From CAYNGH01 sp964396845 (GTDB lineage Bacteria; Vulcanimicrobiota; JAJTBE01; CAYNGH01), in contig CAYNGH010000057.1 in assembly GCA_964396845.1 (NCBI GenBank), forward strand, positions 1 through 18,318: a stretch of DNA of 18,318 nucleotides, in the 5' to 3' direction. The translations under genes were made by a program, and so were the position numbers. Shown here piece after piece: positions 1 through 6,227 of the stretch. The notes beneath the pieces are model-generated. The model searched no databases, was not told the DNA's origin, and saw only the letters and a list, made by a program, of their open reading frames with translations. The stretch's first letter is position 1, and every line of letters begins with the position of its first letter.

Positions 1-961
1 CAAGACTTATTCGCAGTTTTTTGAAACCCGCCTTTTTCATCAGCCGGGCTGTTTCACGGTCCAGGTGCCGGGCATGAAGCCCATTGGGAGTATATATGGA
101 CAGGATTTCCCCAAAATCCCCAATCAATTTTTTAAGCAGGGGTTTTGAATGATTTTCGCCATACACCAGAAATGCATCATCATAAAGAGCTATCCTGTCC
201 ACCTTATAATATCGGGTCAGATAAGAGATTTCTTCATACGACTTTTGGATAGTTTTCCGGGAGAATTCCTGCCAAAGAACCGATGATGCACAATATGTGC
301 ATCGGTAAGGGCACCCGGCGCCGGTCATCACGGCAATATATTCAAGATTTTTGTAATGGGAATAATCCGGGGCCGGGTATTGGCTGAAGCTCCCGGGAGC
401 AGGAGGAAGAGATATGCCGGTAATCTCGTGGATGATGTAAAACAGCCTCGACAAATCTGAACCGACCAGAACATGATCAGCCCCGGAATGTTCACAGCAG
501 AAAGACTGGGTTAAAGTAGCACCAATCCCTCCCAGGATTATTACTGCCCTGGGAAACTGCTCCCTGAGAATCTCAATTGCCCGGAACACCCCGGGATACC
601 AGTAGGTCATAATAGAAGTTATAATTATTACACTGGGAGGGGAAATTTTATTTGTCAGGCCTAAAAAATGGTCTTCACATATGCCGTAAAATTTATAACG
701 TCTTGGAATATCCCCGTAAAGAGGTGGGGGAGTCACCTGAATGCTGGGAAACTTTCCCGTGCCGTCGGATCTGACTTTAACCTTTTCCCTGATACCTTCC
801 TGACCGCGATGAAGGCAATCGATAAGGTCAACCTTTATTCCGGCACTCCGGAGGATTGAGGATATAAAAAGAAGCCCCAGGGGCTTCATCCAGAGATCAT
901 AAGCCTTGAAATCGGCAATCCATGGGTTCACCAGGAGTACCCTTGCATCTTGCCGGGTCAT
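1..961 (-). CDS. Radical SAM protein with N-terminal B12-binding-like domain (3' end off window)
   Basis: This is the first 320 codons of a minus-strand gene that runs off the left edge. Residues about 5-180 form an alternating beta/alpha domain opening with VLLVNPW, including VDLID and IILGGIGAT, as in the cobalamin-binding domain of B12-type radical SAM enzymes. The radical SAM core follows, with the 4Fe-4S ligands in GCPYRCTYC (C217, C221, C224), then the usual YDDAF (260-264) and HARHLDRETARLMKKAGF. The reaction cannot be told; family members do methylations, methylthiolations and rearrangements. A charged insert sits at about residues 52-90. The ATG overlaps the TGA of the upstream zinc-ribbon gene (ATGA), and AAAAGG precedes it, so translation is probably coupled. 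The fold is clear; the substrate is unknown. Confidence 0.88.
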   Translation of the reverse strand, partial: MTRQDARVLLVNPWIADFKAYDLWMKPLGLLFISSILRSAGIKVDLIDCLHRGQEGIREKVKVRSDGTGKFPSIQVTPPPLYGDIPRRYKFYGICEDHFLGLTNKISPPSVIIITSIMTYWYPGVFRAIEILREQFPRAVIILGGIGATLTQSFCCEHSGADHVLVGSDLSRLFYIIHEITGISLPPAPGSFSQYPAPDYSHYKNLEYIAVMTGAGCPYRCTYCASSVLWQEFSRKTIQKSYEEISYLTRYYKVDRIALYDDAFLVYGENHSKPLLKKLIGDFGEILSIYTPNGLHARHLDRETARLMKKAGFKKLRISL

Positions 962-1644
962 TTCCTTTTTACTCCGTAAGGGTCCAGAACAGAGATGGTT
1001 TTCTTTTTGGGACGTTTTGACGGTTTGCCTTTCAGGGGTTTTCCCGTGGATGAGCTGACTGCAGGAATACCCTTGTTTTCAGGGGAGCCGGGTTTTGCTT
1101 TTTTACTGGTTTTTGGAGTTCCGGGAGCTTTCTTTGCCGGGGATTTGCCGGAGGATTTTTTGCCTTGCTTCACATACTTTGGAGGAGTAAATGGATCTTT
1201 AATACTTCCGCCGGGAGCCTTATCCCCCAGGACTGCCGGTTTATTGCTGTTTTTTGGGGGATTGCCTCCCCGGACGGCACAGACGGTGCAATAGCCGATG
1301 TCGGGATAAATCTTTTCACCACAGATATTACAATAACTGATCCCCTGCTGTTTGGATTTCTGATGGGGCAGGGGGCTGGCCTTGCTGTCCTGTTGTATTT
1401 TGACACCGCCGATACGCCGGATGTGGCGGTGAAATTCATCCTCGGTGAGATCAGTGCCGTTGTTGCAGGCGGTGCAAATACATACAAACCTTTTCTTGTG
1501 ACAGAACAGGTTGACGGACAGCACCGATGCATGGAAGCTGATCTCTTCGTAACTGTGAATGGTCTTCTCCCGGCAGGTACTGCAATAGAGGCTTTCCTCC
1601 CCCTTTACCTGCCGGGTTGGTATATCGGAAAACAATGTAATCAA
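958..1644 (-). CDS. Zinc-ribbon protein with lysine-rich basic tail
   Basis: The protein has about 228 residues. The N-terminus (ITLFSDIPTRQ, then YCSTC and CICTAC) resembles the small zinc-ribbon family that starts with a hydrophobic FGF-like stretch and carries two CxxC pairs. A second treble-clef-like motif, YCNICGEKIYPDIGYCTVC, has two more CxxC pairs. The last ~100 residues are disordered and rich in K, P, S and G, like a histone-H1-type tail. A GTG at 1653 is in frame, but its SD (GGGAG) would lie almost against it. The TTG at 1644 has GGGAG about 8 nt upstream and is preferred. The gene lies 97 bp downstream of uvrA on the same strand and overlaps the radical SAM gene by ATGA. Nucleic-acid or RNA-polymerase binding is an inference; no specific function is recognised. 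Confidence 0.75.
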   Translation of the reverse strand: MITLFSDIPTRQVKGEESLYCSTCREKTIHSYEEISFHASVLSVNLFCHKKRFVCICTACNNGTDLTEDEFHRHIRRIGGVKIQQDSKASPLPHQKSKQQGISYCNICGEKIYPDIGYCTVCAVRGGNPPKNSNKPAVLGDKAPGGSIKDPFTPPKYVKQGKKSSGKSPAKKAPGTPKTSKKAKPGSPENKGIPAVSSSTGKPLKGKPSKRPKKKTISVLDPYGVKRK

Positions 1645-1669
1645 TGGAAACACTCCCTGATATGAATTG

Positions 1670-1689
1670 CTTGCTTCCTCTTGCTTCCT
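1670..1689. repeat. Perfect tandem 10-bp repeat (CTTGCTTCCT x2)
   Basis: Two adjacent identical copies of CTTGCTTCCT (AGGAAGCAAG on the minus strand) lie in the uvrA/zinc-ribbon intergenic gap. They are 25 nt or more upstream of the zinc-ribbon start. Each copy contains a purine-rich AGGAAG that could act as a weak standby ribosome site, but no function is shown. Confidence 0.6.
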
Positions 1690-1744
1690 ACGGTAATCCC
1701 TGATGTTCCAGTATTATGCTTCGAGGAGAATCATTCCTCCACCT

Positions 1745-4594
1745 TCAAGGAGAAACTGCCGGGCAGGGATGACGGCCCCGGAGCATGCCGGCCAGAAATC
1801 TTCCGGTATGGGATCGGGGATTTTCCGCCACCACACCGGGAGGCCCCTGGGCTGTAATTTCTCCGCCTCCGTCGCCTCCTTCAGGGCCCAGGTCGATAAT
1901 CCAGTCAGCGCACTTGATGACATCCATCTGGTGTTCAATTACCAGGACAGTATTTCCGGCATCCACCAGCCGTTGAAGGACCTTGAGAAGTCGGGCGGTG
2001 TCGTGAAAATGAAGCCCTGTGGTAGGTTCATCCAGCAGGTATATGGTTTTTCCAGTGGCCCGCTTGGAAAGCTCCGTGGAAAGCTTCACCCGCTGGGCTT
2101 CTCCTCCGGAAAGAGTTGTGGCGGGCTGTCCCAGCTCCACATATCCCAGACCCACATCAAATATAGTCTGCAGGCGGTTTTTTATTCTGGGGACATTTCC
2201 AAAAAAATCCAGAGCTTCTTCCACAGTCATTCGAAGGACATCGTATATGGATTTCCCCCTGTAATGAACCTGCAGGGTTTCCCGGTTGAACCGTTTTCCA
2301 TGGCACACCTCGCAAGGCACGTAAACATCAGGGAGGAAGTGCATCTCGATCTTGATGATTCCGGCACCCTTGCAGGCTTCGCAACGTCCGCCGGTGATAT
2401 TGAATGAAAAACGCCCTGATTTATAGCCCCGTTTCCGAGCTTCCCGGGTTGCAGCAAAAAGTTCCCGGACAGGTGAAAAGACTCCGGTATAAGTAGCTGG
2501 ATTTGAACGGGGAGTTCTTCCTATGGGGGACTGGTTGATGATAATGGCTTTGTCCAGGTGTTGCCAGCCGTCGATTCCCCGGTGTTCCCCGGGGCGGGCA
2601 GTGGAATGATAAAAACGTTGAGCCAGAGCCCGGTAGAGGACTTCGTTTATCAAGCTTGACTTGCCTGAACCGGAAACACCGGTAACACACACCAGAAGGC
2701 CCAGAGGAATCTCCACGTCAATGTTCTTGAGGTTGTGGTGACTCACCCCGTAAAGGGTCAGATGGCGGTCATTGGGATGACGGGGGCTTTCCGGGATGGG
2801 AATCGACATGTCCCCGGAAAGGTAACGTCCCGTGTATGATTCCCGGCATTGGGAAACCTCCCGGGGAGTACCCTGGCATACGATGGTGCCTCCATGTATT
2901 CCTGCCCCAGGCCCCACATCCACAATATGATCCGAATGCCACATGGTTTCCTCGTCATGTTCCACCACAATGAGGGTATTCCCCTGATCCCGGAGCCGTT
3001 CCAATGTGGCCAGAAGCCTCTGGTTGTCCCGGGCATGAAGGCCGATGGAGGGTTCATCCATTATATACAAAACCCCCACCAGAGAAGAACCCATCTGAGT
3101 GGCCAGACGGATCCGCTGGGATTCTCCCCCCGACAGGGATCCCGATGTGCGATCCAGGGTCAGATAGTTCAGCCCCACATCTGCCATGAATTTAAGACGA
3201 TTTTTTATCTCTTTAAGAATCCTCCGTCCTATGACAAGATCCCGGGAGGACAGCTCCAGACCATCGAAGAAAGCCATCGCCTCTTCAACGGTCATGGCGG
3301 TGAGCCGGGCAATATTTGTGTCATTGACAGTAACCGACAGGGGCTGGGGTTTCAGCCGGGTTCCCGAACAAGCCGGGCAGGGCAGGTCTGCCATGTATTT
3401 TTCTATCTCCCGGCGGATATACTCCGAGTCGGTCTGCATATACCGTCGCTGAAGGTTTGGGATGACTCCCTCATATACAAGACCCCGGAAAAACCGGACA
3501 TCACTGCGATCCCCGGCAGTGCCGTAAAGAATCATCCGGCGTTGATCCTGAGGGAGTTCGTCAAGGGGAGTGTCCATGTCGATGCCGTGATGCCGGGCAA
3601 AATTGCGGAACCGTTTCCAGAACCAGGAATCGGATTTATTGTGGCGGAAACCACTGTTGGGCTTTCCGATGGGATCCACGGCCCCCTGATTGATGGAACG
3701 CCTTCCATCACCGATGACCAGGGAAGGATCCAGCTCCAGCCTGCGCCCAAGACCGGTACACACCGGGCAGGCTCCGTAAGGGCTGTTGAAGGAGAACATC
3801 CTTGGCTCCTGCTGGTCAAAGGAAATACCGCAGTGGGCACAGGCCATCCGGGATGAGAATAGAATCTCCTCTCCCCCCATCACCTGCACCAGGGCAGTAT
3901 CTTCTCCCAGGGAAAGGGTGGTTTCCAGGGATTCCGCAAGACGACTGCGAACCCCGTCCTTAATCACAACCCGGTCAACCACCAGCTCGATGGAATGTTT
4001 CCGGTACTTGTCCAGGGATATATCCTGATCCAGCTCAACAACCTCGCCGTCAACCCGAACCCTTGTATATCCCTTGTGACGGTATTCCTCAAACAGCTTG
4101 CGGTATTCACCCTTTCTTCCCGACACCAGGGGCGCCATGATAATCAGCCTTGTCTTCTGGGGCAATTCCAGCAGGCGATCCACCATCTGGTCCACCGTCT
4201 GGCTTTCGATGGGACGATGGCACTGGTGACAGTGGGGTTTTCCCACTCTTGCAAAAAGCAGTCGCAGGTAATCGTATATCTCGGTAACAGTTCCCACGGT
4301 GGATCGGGGATTGTGAGAAACCCCCTTCTGATCAATGGATATGGACGGCGACAGGCCCTCGATATAATCAACATCGGGCTTGTTCATCTGCCCCAGGAAC
4401 TGTCGGGCATAAGAGGACAGGGACTCCACATATCGGCGCTGTCCCTCGGCAAAGATAGTGTCAAAAGCCAGGGAAGACTTCCCTGACCCGGAAATGCCGG
4501 TGATTACTATGAATTTGTCCCGGGGAAGCTCAAGGTTTATATCCTTGAGGTTGTGCTCCCGGGCGCCTTTTATGATAATCCTGTCAAGGGCCAT
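1745..4594 (-). CDS. uvrA: UvrABC excision nuclease subunit A
   Basis: This is the DNA-damage recognition ATPase of nucleotide excision repair; it loads UvrB onto lesions. At 949 residues it has the normal full length. There are two ABC ATPase modules: Walker A GISGSGKS (33-40) and GVSGSGKS (639-646), signatures LSGGESQ (487-493) and LSGGEAQ (828-834), and Walker B/D-loops MDEPSIGLH and LDEPTTGLH. Zinc ligands are CAHC (252/255) with CPVC (276/279), and CEAC (738/741) with CEVC (761/764). A further CPAC lies at 406/409. The UvrB-interaction region holds SYARQFLGQM and SPSISIDQK. The ATG at 4594 is preceded by AGGAG at 9 nt. I see no LexA-type operator upstream. It appears to be the first gene of a unit with the zinc-ribbon and radical SAM genes. 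Confidence 0.99.
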   Translation of the reverse strand: MALDRIIIKGAREHNLKDINLELPRDKFIVITGISGSGKSSLAFDTIFAEGQRRYVESLSSYARQFLGQMNKPDVDYIEGLSPSISIDQKGVSHNPRSTVGTVTEIYDYLRLLFARVGKPHCHQCHRPIESQTVDQMVDRLLELPQKTRLIIMAPLVSGRKGEYRKLFEEYRHKGYTRVRVDGEVVELDQDISLDKYRKHSIELVVDRVVIKDGVRSRLAESLETTLSLGEDTALVQVMGGEEILFSSRMACAHCGISFDQQEPRMFSFNSPYGACPVCTGLGRRLELDPSLVIGDGRRSINQGAVDPIGKPNSGFRHNKSDSWFWKRFRNFARHHGIDMDTPLDELPQDQRRMILYGTAGDRSDVRFFRGLVYEGVIPNLQRRYMQTDSEYIRREIEKYMADLPCPACSGTRLKPQPLSVTVNDTNIARLTAMTVEEAMAFFDGLELSSRDLVIGRRILKEIKNRLKFMADVGLNYLTLDRTSGSLSGGESQRIRLATQMGSSLVGVLYIMDEPSIGLHARDNQRLLATLERLRDQGNTLIVVEHDEETMWHSDHIVDVGPGAGIHGGTIVCQGTPREVSQCRESYTGRYLSGDMSIPIPESPRHPNDRHLTLYGVSHHNLKNIDVEIPLGLLVCVTGVSGSGKSSLINEVLYRALAQRFYHSTARPGEHRGIDGWQHLDKAIIINQSPIGRTPRSNPATYTGVFSPVRELFAATREARKRGYKSGRFSFNITGGRCEACKGAGIIKIEMHFLPDVYVPCEVCHGKRFNRETLQVHYRGKSIYDVLRMTVEEALDFFGNVPRIKNRLQTIFDVGLGYVELGQPATTLSGGEAQRVKLSTELSKRATGKTIYLLDEPTTGLHFHDTARLLKVLQRLVDAGNTVLVIEHQMDVIKCADWIIDLGPEGGDGGGEITAQGPPGVVAENPRSHTGRFLAGMLRGRHPCPAVSP

Positions 4595-4607
4595 AAACTT
4601 TACTCCT

Positions 4608-4623
4608 GCCGGTGTATCCCGGC
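4608..4623 (-). other. Hairpin abutting the uvrA Shine-Dalgarno site
   Basis: On the minus strand GCCGG-GATACA-CCGGC forms a perfect 5-bp G+C stem that ends directly at the AGGAG ribosome site of uvrA. Its position could tune ribosome access. This is seen by eye only and no regulatory role is established. Confidence 0.4.
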
Positions 4624-4676
4624 GTCATTTCATATTTTCCCCGATACCTCATCTTTACTTGCAGGGATATAGGTCA

Positions 4677-4706
4677 ATTATGTATCCCATCTGATTATTC
4701 CTTCAA
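4677..4706 (-). promoter_or_regulatory. Candidate sigma-70 promoter for uvrA
   Basis: On the minus strand TTGAAG (-35, 4701-4706), an 18-nt spacer and CATAAT (-10, 4677-4682) precede uvrA. The leader would be about 75 nt. The -10 matches consensus at five of six bases. This is the best candidate in the upstream region. Confidence 0.45.
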
Positions 4707-4711
4707 AAAAA

Positions 4712-4739
4712 TTGACAGGACTTACTCATTTTCTATTTT
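4712..4739 (+). promoter_or_regulatory. Candidate promoter for the plus-strand ncRNA
   Basis: A perfect TTGACA -35 (4712-4717), 16-nt spacer and TATTTT (4734-4739) point to transcription starting near 4744-4747. This is just where the first arm of the RNA's proposed closing stem begins. It lies back to back with the uvrA promoter; the two -35 boxes are 5 bp apart. Confidence 0.5.
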
Positions 4740-4776
4740 CGGGGAACCTTTTTCGTGACCCGGTTTAAAACCGAGG

Positions 4777-4870
4777 AATATAAGTCGTGATGGTCATGAT
4801 CCTTGGGATTCAGCTCTCGGGCCGTGGGTCACTTTAGAAGTGCCTAATATGAATCGTGATGTTCATCATC
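4777..4870 (+). repeat. Imperfect 25-bp direct repeat inside the candidate ncRNA
   Basis: Positions 4777-4801 and 4846-4870 match at 21 of 25 bases. Both begin AATAT and share TCGTGATG, and they are spaced 69 bp apart. The copies fall in domains A and B of the proposed RNA, so the molecule may have grown by internal duplication or carry two copies of a binding site. Confidence 0.6.
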
Positions 4871-4948
4871 GGGCCGATTCATTCATAATCCTTACTCTAA
4901 CTCTCGACTATAGGCTTCCCCCGGATCCCATCCAAAAAGCTTTAACTC

Positions 4949-4991
4949 AAGTAATGACAAGCATTTGCAATACTAGTCATTACTTTTTTTT
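4949..4991 (+). terminator. Rho-independent terminator ending the ncRNA
   Basis: AAGTAATGAC (4949-4958) pairs perfectly with GTCATTACTT (4976-4985) across a 17-nt loop. A run of T follows to 4991. The T-tract lies on the plus-strand side only, so it ends plus-strand transcripts. The stem is low in G+C and the loop is long, but the layout is textbook. Confidence 0.7.
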
Positions 4992-5147
4992 GTGTATGAT
5001 CTGTTAAATTTTTATAGAAGAAGACATTTGTTTCCATTTTATTTGTGGTCAGCTATTTTTTCGATGATATTTGAGTTTTCCCAGAACACACTTCTATCAG
5101 CTTTCTACTTTGAGTAACTCCTGAATTGAATTTTTATTTTGAACAGC
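4992..5147. other. A+T-rich gene-free spacer
   Basis: This is the rest of the 622-bp gap between uvrA and the glycine-zipper gene. I see no ORF with a ribosome site, no RNA gene and no convincing repeat. It separates the ncRNA terminator from the terminator of the minus-strand gene. Confidence 0.6.
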
Positions 5148-5182
5148 AAAAGAGCATGCAATCTGATATTACATACTCTTTT
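5148..5182 (-). terminator. Candidate terminator of the 5217-9268 gene block
   Basis: AAAAGAG (5148-5154) pairs with CTCTTTT (5176-5182). Inside, ATG/CAT and AAT/ATT extend the stem, giving 13 pairs of 15 with a 5-nt loop. It lies 35 bp past the stop codon of the last minus-strand gene. The U-rich stretch is within the 3' arm, so termination in either direction is possible. Confidence 0.45.
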
Positions 5183-5216
5183 ATGAAAGATTTTATTCAG
5201 CGTTGTCGGGATTGGA

Positions 5217-5786
5217 TCAGCCGTTGTGTTTTTGTTTGACCTGTTCCCGCATATTGTCTATGAGTCGCTTTTCATATCTTCTGTGAGCAACCTTGCCGAC
5301 GGTGTAGCCTCCGGCAGCTCCCGTAACTGCTGATCCTACAGGCCCATGATACACGGCTCCCAGGAAACCGCCTGCAGCGGCAGCGCCAAGGCCCACCAGG
5401 AAACCCTTTATCATCTTGTCAACGGCCTTTCCGCCTCCGCCAGGATAATAATCGATATTGAAATTAGCTGAACCGATGGTATATCCGGCGTTGTATCCTG
5501 CCACCGCGCCGGCGATTCCCCCTACTACTGATCCGGCAATACCCGTGGCGGCAAGACCCACCGCACCAATGACGGCACCGCCCAGTTTAAAGAATTTTCT
5601 CATTTTGCCGGTTTTCTTGAGTATGTCGTGCCGGCGGATCTGAAATTCCCTTGTGATTCTCTGTTGCACCTTATCTTCGGGGATTTTGCTCAGTTCTTCT
5701 TCGATTCTGCTTTCCAGGTCTTTTTTTGGCCTTGTGAAGAAACTGCCCGAGGGCTTGACTGTATTTGAACTGACATTATTAATCAT
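5217..5786 (-). CDS. Glycine-zipper membrane-associated protein
   Basis: The product has 189 residues and no family I can name. After a polar, charged N-terminal third (FFTRPKKDLESRIEEELSKIPEDK), the core is built of glycine/alanine-rich hydrophobic segments. These include GGAVIGAVGLAATGIAGSVV, GGIAGAVAGYNAGYTIG, FLVGLGAAAAGGFLGAV and GSAVTGAAGGYTVGKVAH. The GxxxG/GxxxA spacing is typical of glycine-zipper proteins that pack in or on membranes. The tail is basic (RRYEKRLIDNMREQVKQKHNG). An in-frame GTG lies at 5813, but the ATG at 5786 has GGGAGG 6-7 nt upstream and is chosen. There is no signal peptide or lipobox. It has its own candidate promoter and a downstream terminator. Pore, envelope-stress or inner-membrane roles are all possible; none is shown. 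Confidence 0.7.
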   Translation of the reverse strand: MINNVSSNTVKPSGSFFTRPKKDLESRIEEELSKIPEDKVQQRITREFQIRRHDILKKTGKMRKFFKLGGAVIGAVGLAATGIAGSVVGGIAGAVAGYNAGYTIGSANFNIDYYPGGGGKAVDKMIKGFLVGLGAAAAGGFLGAVYHGPVGSAVTGAAGGYTVGKVAHRRYEKRLIDNMREQVKQKHNG

Positions 5787-5818
5787 AATTATCCTCCCAG
5801 AGTTTACTTGCACTTTTA

Positions 5819-5846
5819 ATTTAACACAACTGCATGCATTTGTTAA
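5819..5846 (-). promoter_or_regulatory. Candidate promoter of the glycine-zipper gene
   Basis: On the minus strand TTAACA (-35, 5841-5846), a 16-nt spacer and TTAAAT (-10, 5819-5824) would start RNA near 5812, leaving a leader of about 25 nt. The -35 matches consensus at five of six bases, the -10 at four of six. The spacer contains the palindrome TGCATGCA (5831-5838). Confidence 0.35.
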
Positions 5847-5864
5847 TTAACAAAATGTTAATTA
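5841..5864. repeat. TGTTAATTAA direct repeat, operator-like
   Basis: TGTTAATTAA occurs at 5841-5850 and again at 5856-5865, a 15-bp period. The first copy is part of the palindrome TGTTAATTAACA and overlaps the candidate -35 box. A repressor or activator bound here would control the glycine-zipper gene. The A+T-rich makeup means chance cannot be excluded. Confidence 0.4.
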
Positions 5865-5934
5865 ATGACATATTTTAGGATTCAATATATTTGCCTGGTC
5901 GTGGATCCGCCATACCTTCAGGGTTAATGCTGAA

Positions 5935-6147
5935 TCAGGATAAGGTTTTAAAAATAAGGCTGACCAAATATGTTGCCAGTATGCAATATGCAACAATTAT
6001 ACCCCAAAAATACAGGGGATCTGATTCTTTGTTCAGGACTGTTTTTCTGTAGGTGGTTTTGCCGGACCTGATTGTCAACACAACCTTCAGGACAACAGCA
6101 ACAGCGAAAACTCCAATAATGATGGCTGTGATTTCTCTTTCCGTCAT
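5935..6147 (-). CDS. Small two-TM membrane protein
   Basis: The protein has 70 residues with two hydrophobic helices, about residues 7-24 (TAIIIGVFAVAVVLKVVL) and 45-65 (FWGIIVAYCILATYLVSLIF). They are joined by a short basic loop (RSGKTTYRKTVLNK). An ATG four codons upstream lacks a ribosome site. The ATG at 6147 has GGAGAG just upstream and is preferred. It sits between the propeller lipoprotein and the glycine-zipper gene on the same strand. No family is recognised; small membrane proteins of this kind often modulate a larger partner, but that is a guess. Clean SD, typical codon use and co-orientation support it as real. Confidence 0.65.
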   Translation of the reverse strand: MTEREITAIIIGVFAVAVVLKVVLTIRSGKTTYRKTVLNKESDPLYFWGIIVAYCILATYLVSLIFKTLS

Positions 6148-6227
6148 GTATCTCTCCATTGTGACGAAGCCGGAGAACCCTGTGATAACCTAATGAGGCA
6201 GGGACCACTTCGCTTGATAATTAGGGT

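Larger units (their letters stand above)
4741..4991 (+). ncRNA. Candidate stand-alone structured RNA
   Basis: There is no ORF here and no sense gene downstream, since the next gene (5217-5786) is on the other strand. Yet a promoter-terminator pair brackets about 245 nt rich in nested inverted repeats. Proposed pairings are a closing stem GGGGAACCT (4741-4749) with AGGcTTCCCC (4912-4921, one bulge), and domain A GTGACCC (4755-4761) with GGGTCAC (4826-4832). Inside domain A are CCGAG/CTCGG (4771-4775/4816-4820) and GAAT/ATTC (4776-4779/4808-4811). Domain B is ATGAATCG (4849-4856) with CGATTCAT (4875-4882), enclosing GATG/CATC. It does not match the conserved cores I know for 6S RNA, tmRNA, SRP RNA, RNase P, or the SAM, TPP, cobalamin, lysine or glycine riboswitches. 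Pairings were found by eye. Confidence 0.45.

Noticed and set aside
668..859. 63-codon plus-strand frame near the left edge
   Set aside because: The minus strand carries the continuous radical SAM frame with B12-like domain through this region; the plus frame is a shadow.
1165..1665. Plus-strand frame opposite the zinc-ribbon gene
   Set aside because: The minus frame has zinc CxxC motifs, a usable SD and an ATGA link to the next gene; the plus frame has none of these.
2849..3856. Long plus-strand open frame (335 codons) opposite uvrA
   Set aside because: It lies wholly antisense to a clear uvrA with intact motifs, has no ribosome site or protein-like pattern, and is the shadow of a high-G+C conserved gene.
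4595..4710. LexA/SOS box for uvrA
   Set aside because: Neither a GAAC-N4-GTTC nor a CTGT-N8-ACAG type site is present upstream.
4741..4991. Known RNA classes (tmRNA, 6S, SRP, RNase P, common riboswitches) for this region
   Set aside because: None of the conserved cores I know for these is visible, and there is no sense gene downstream for a riboswitch to control.
6187..6227. Hairpin AACCTAAT/ATTAGGGTT after the propeller gene as a terminator
   Set aside because: The loop is ~25 nt and no T-tract follows on the minus strand; the next gene is close and co-oriented.
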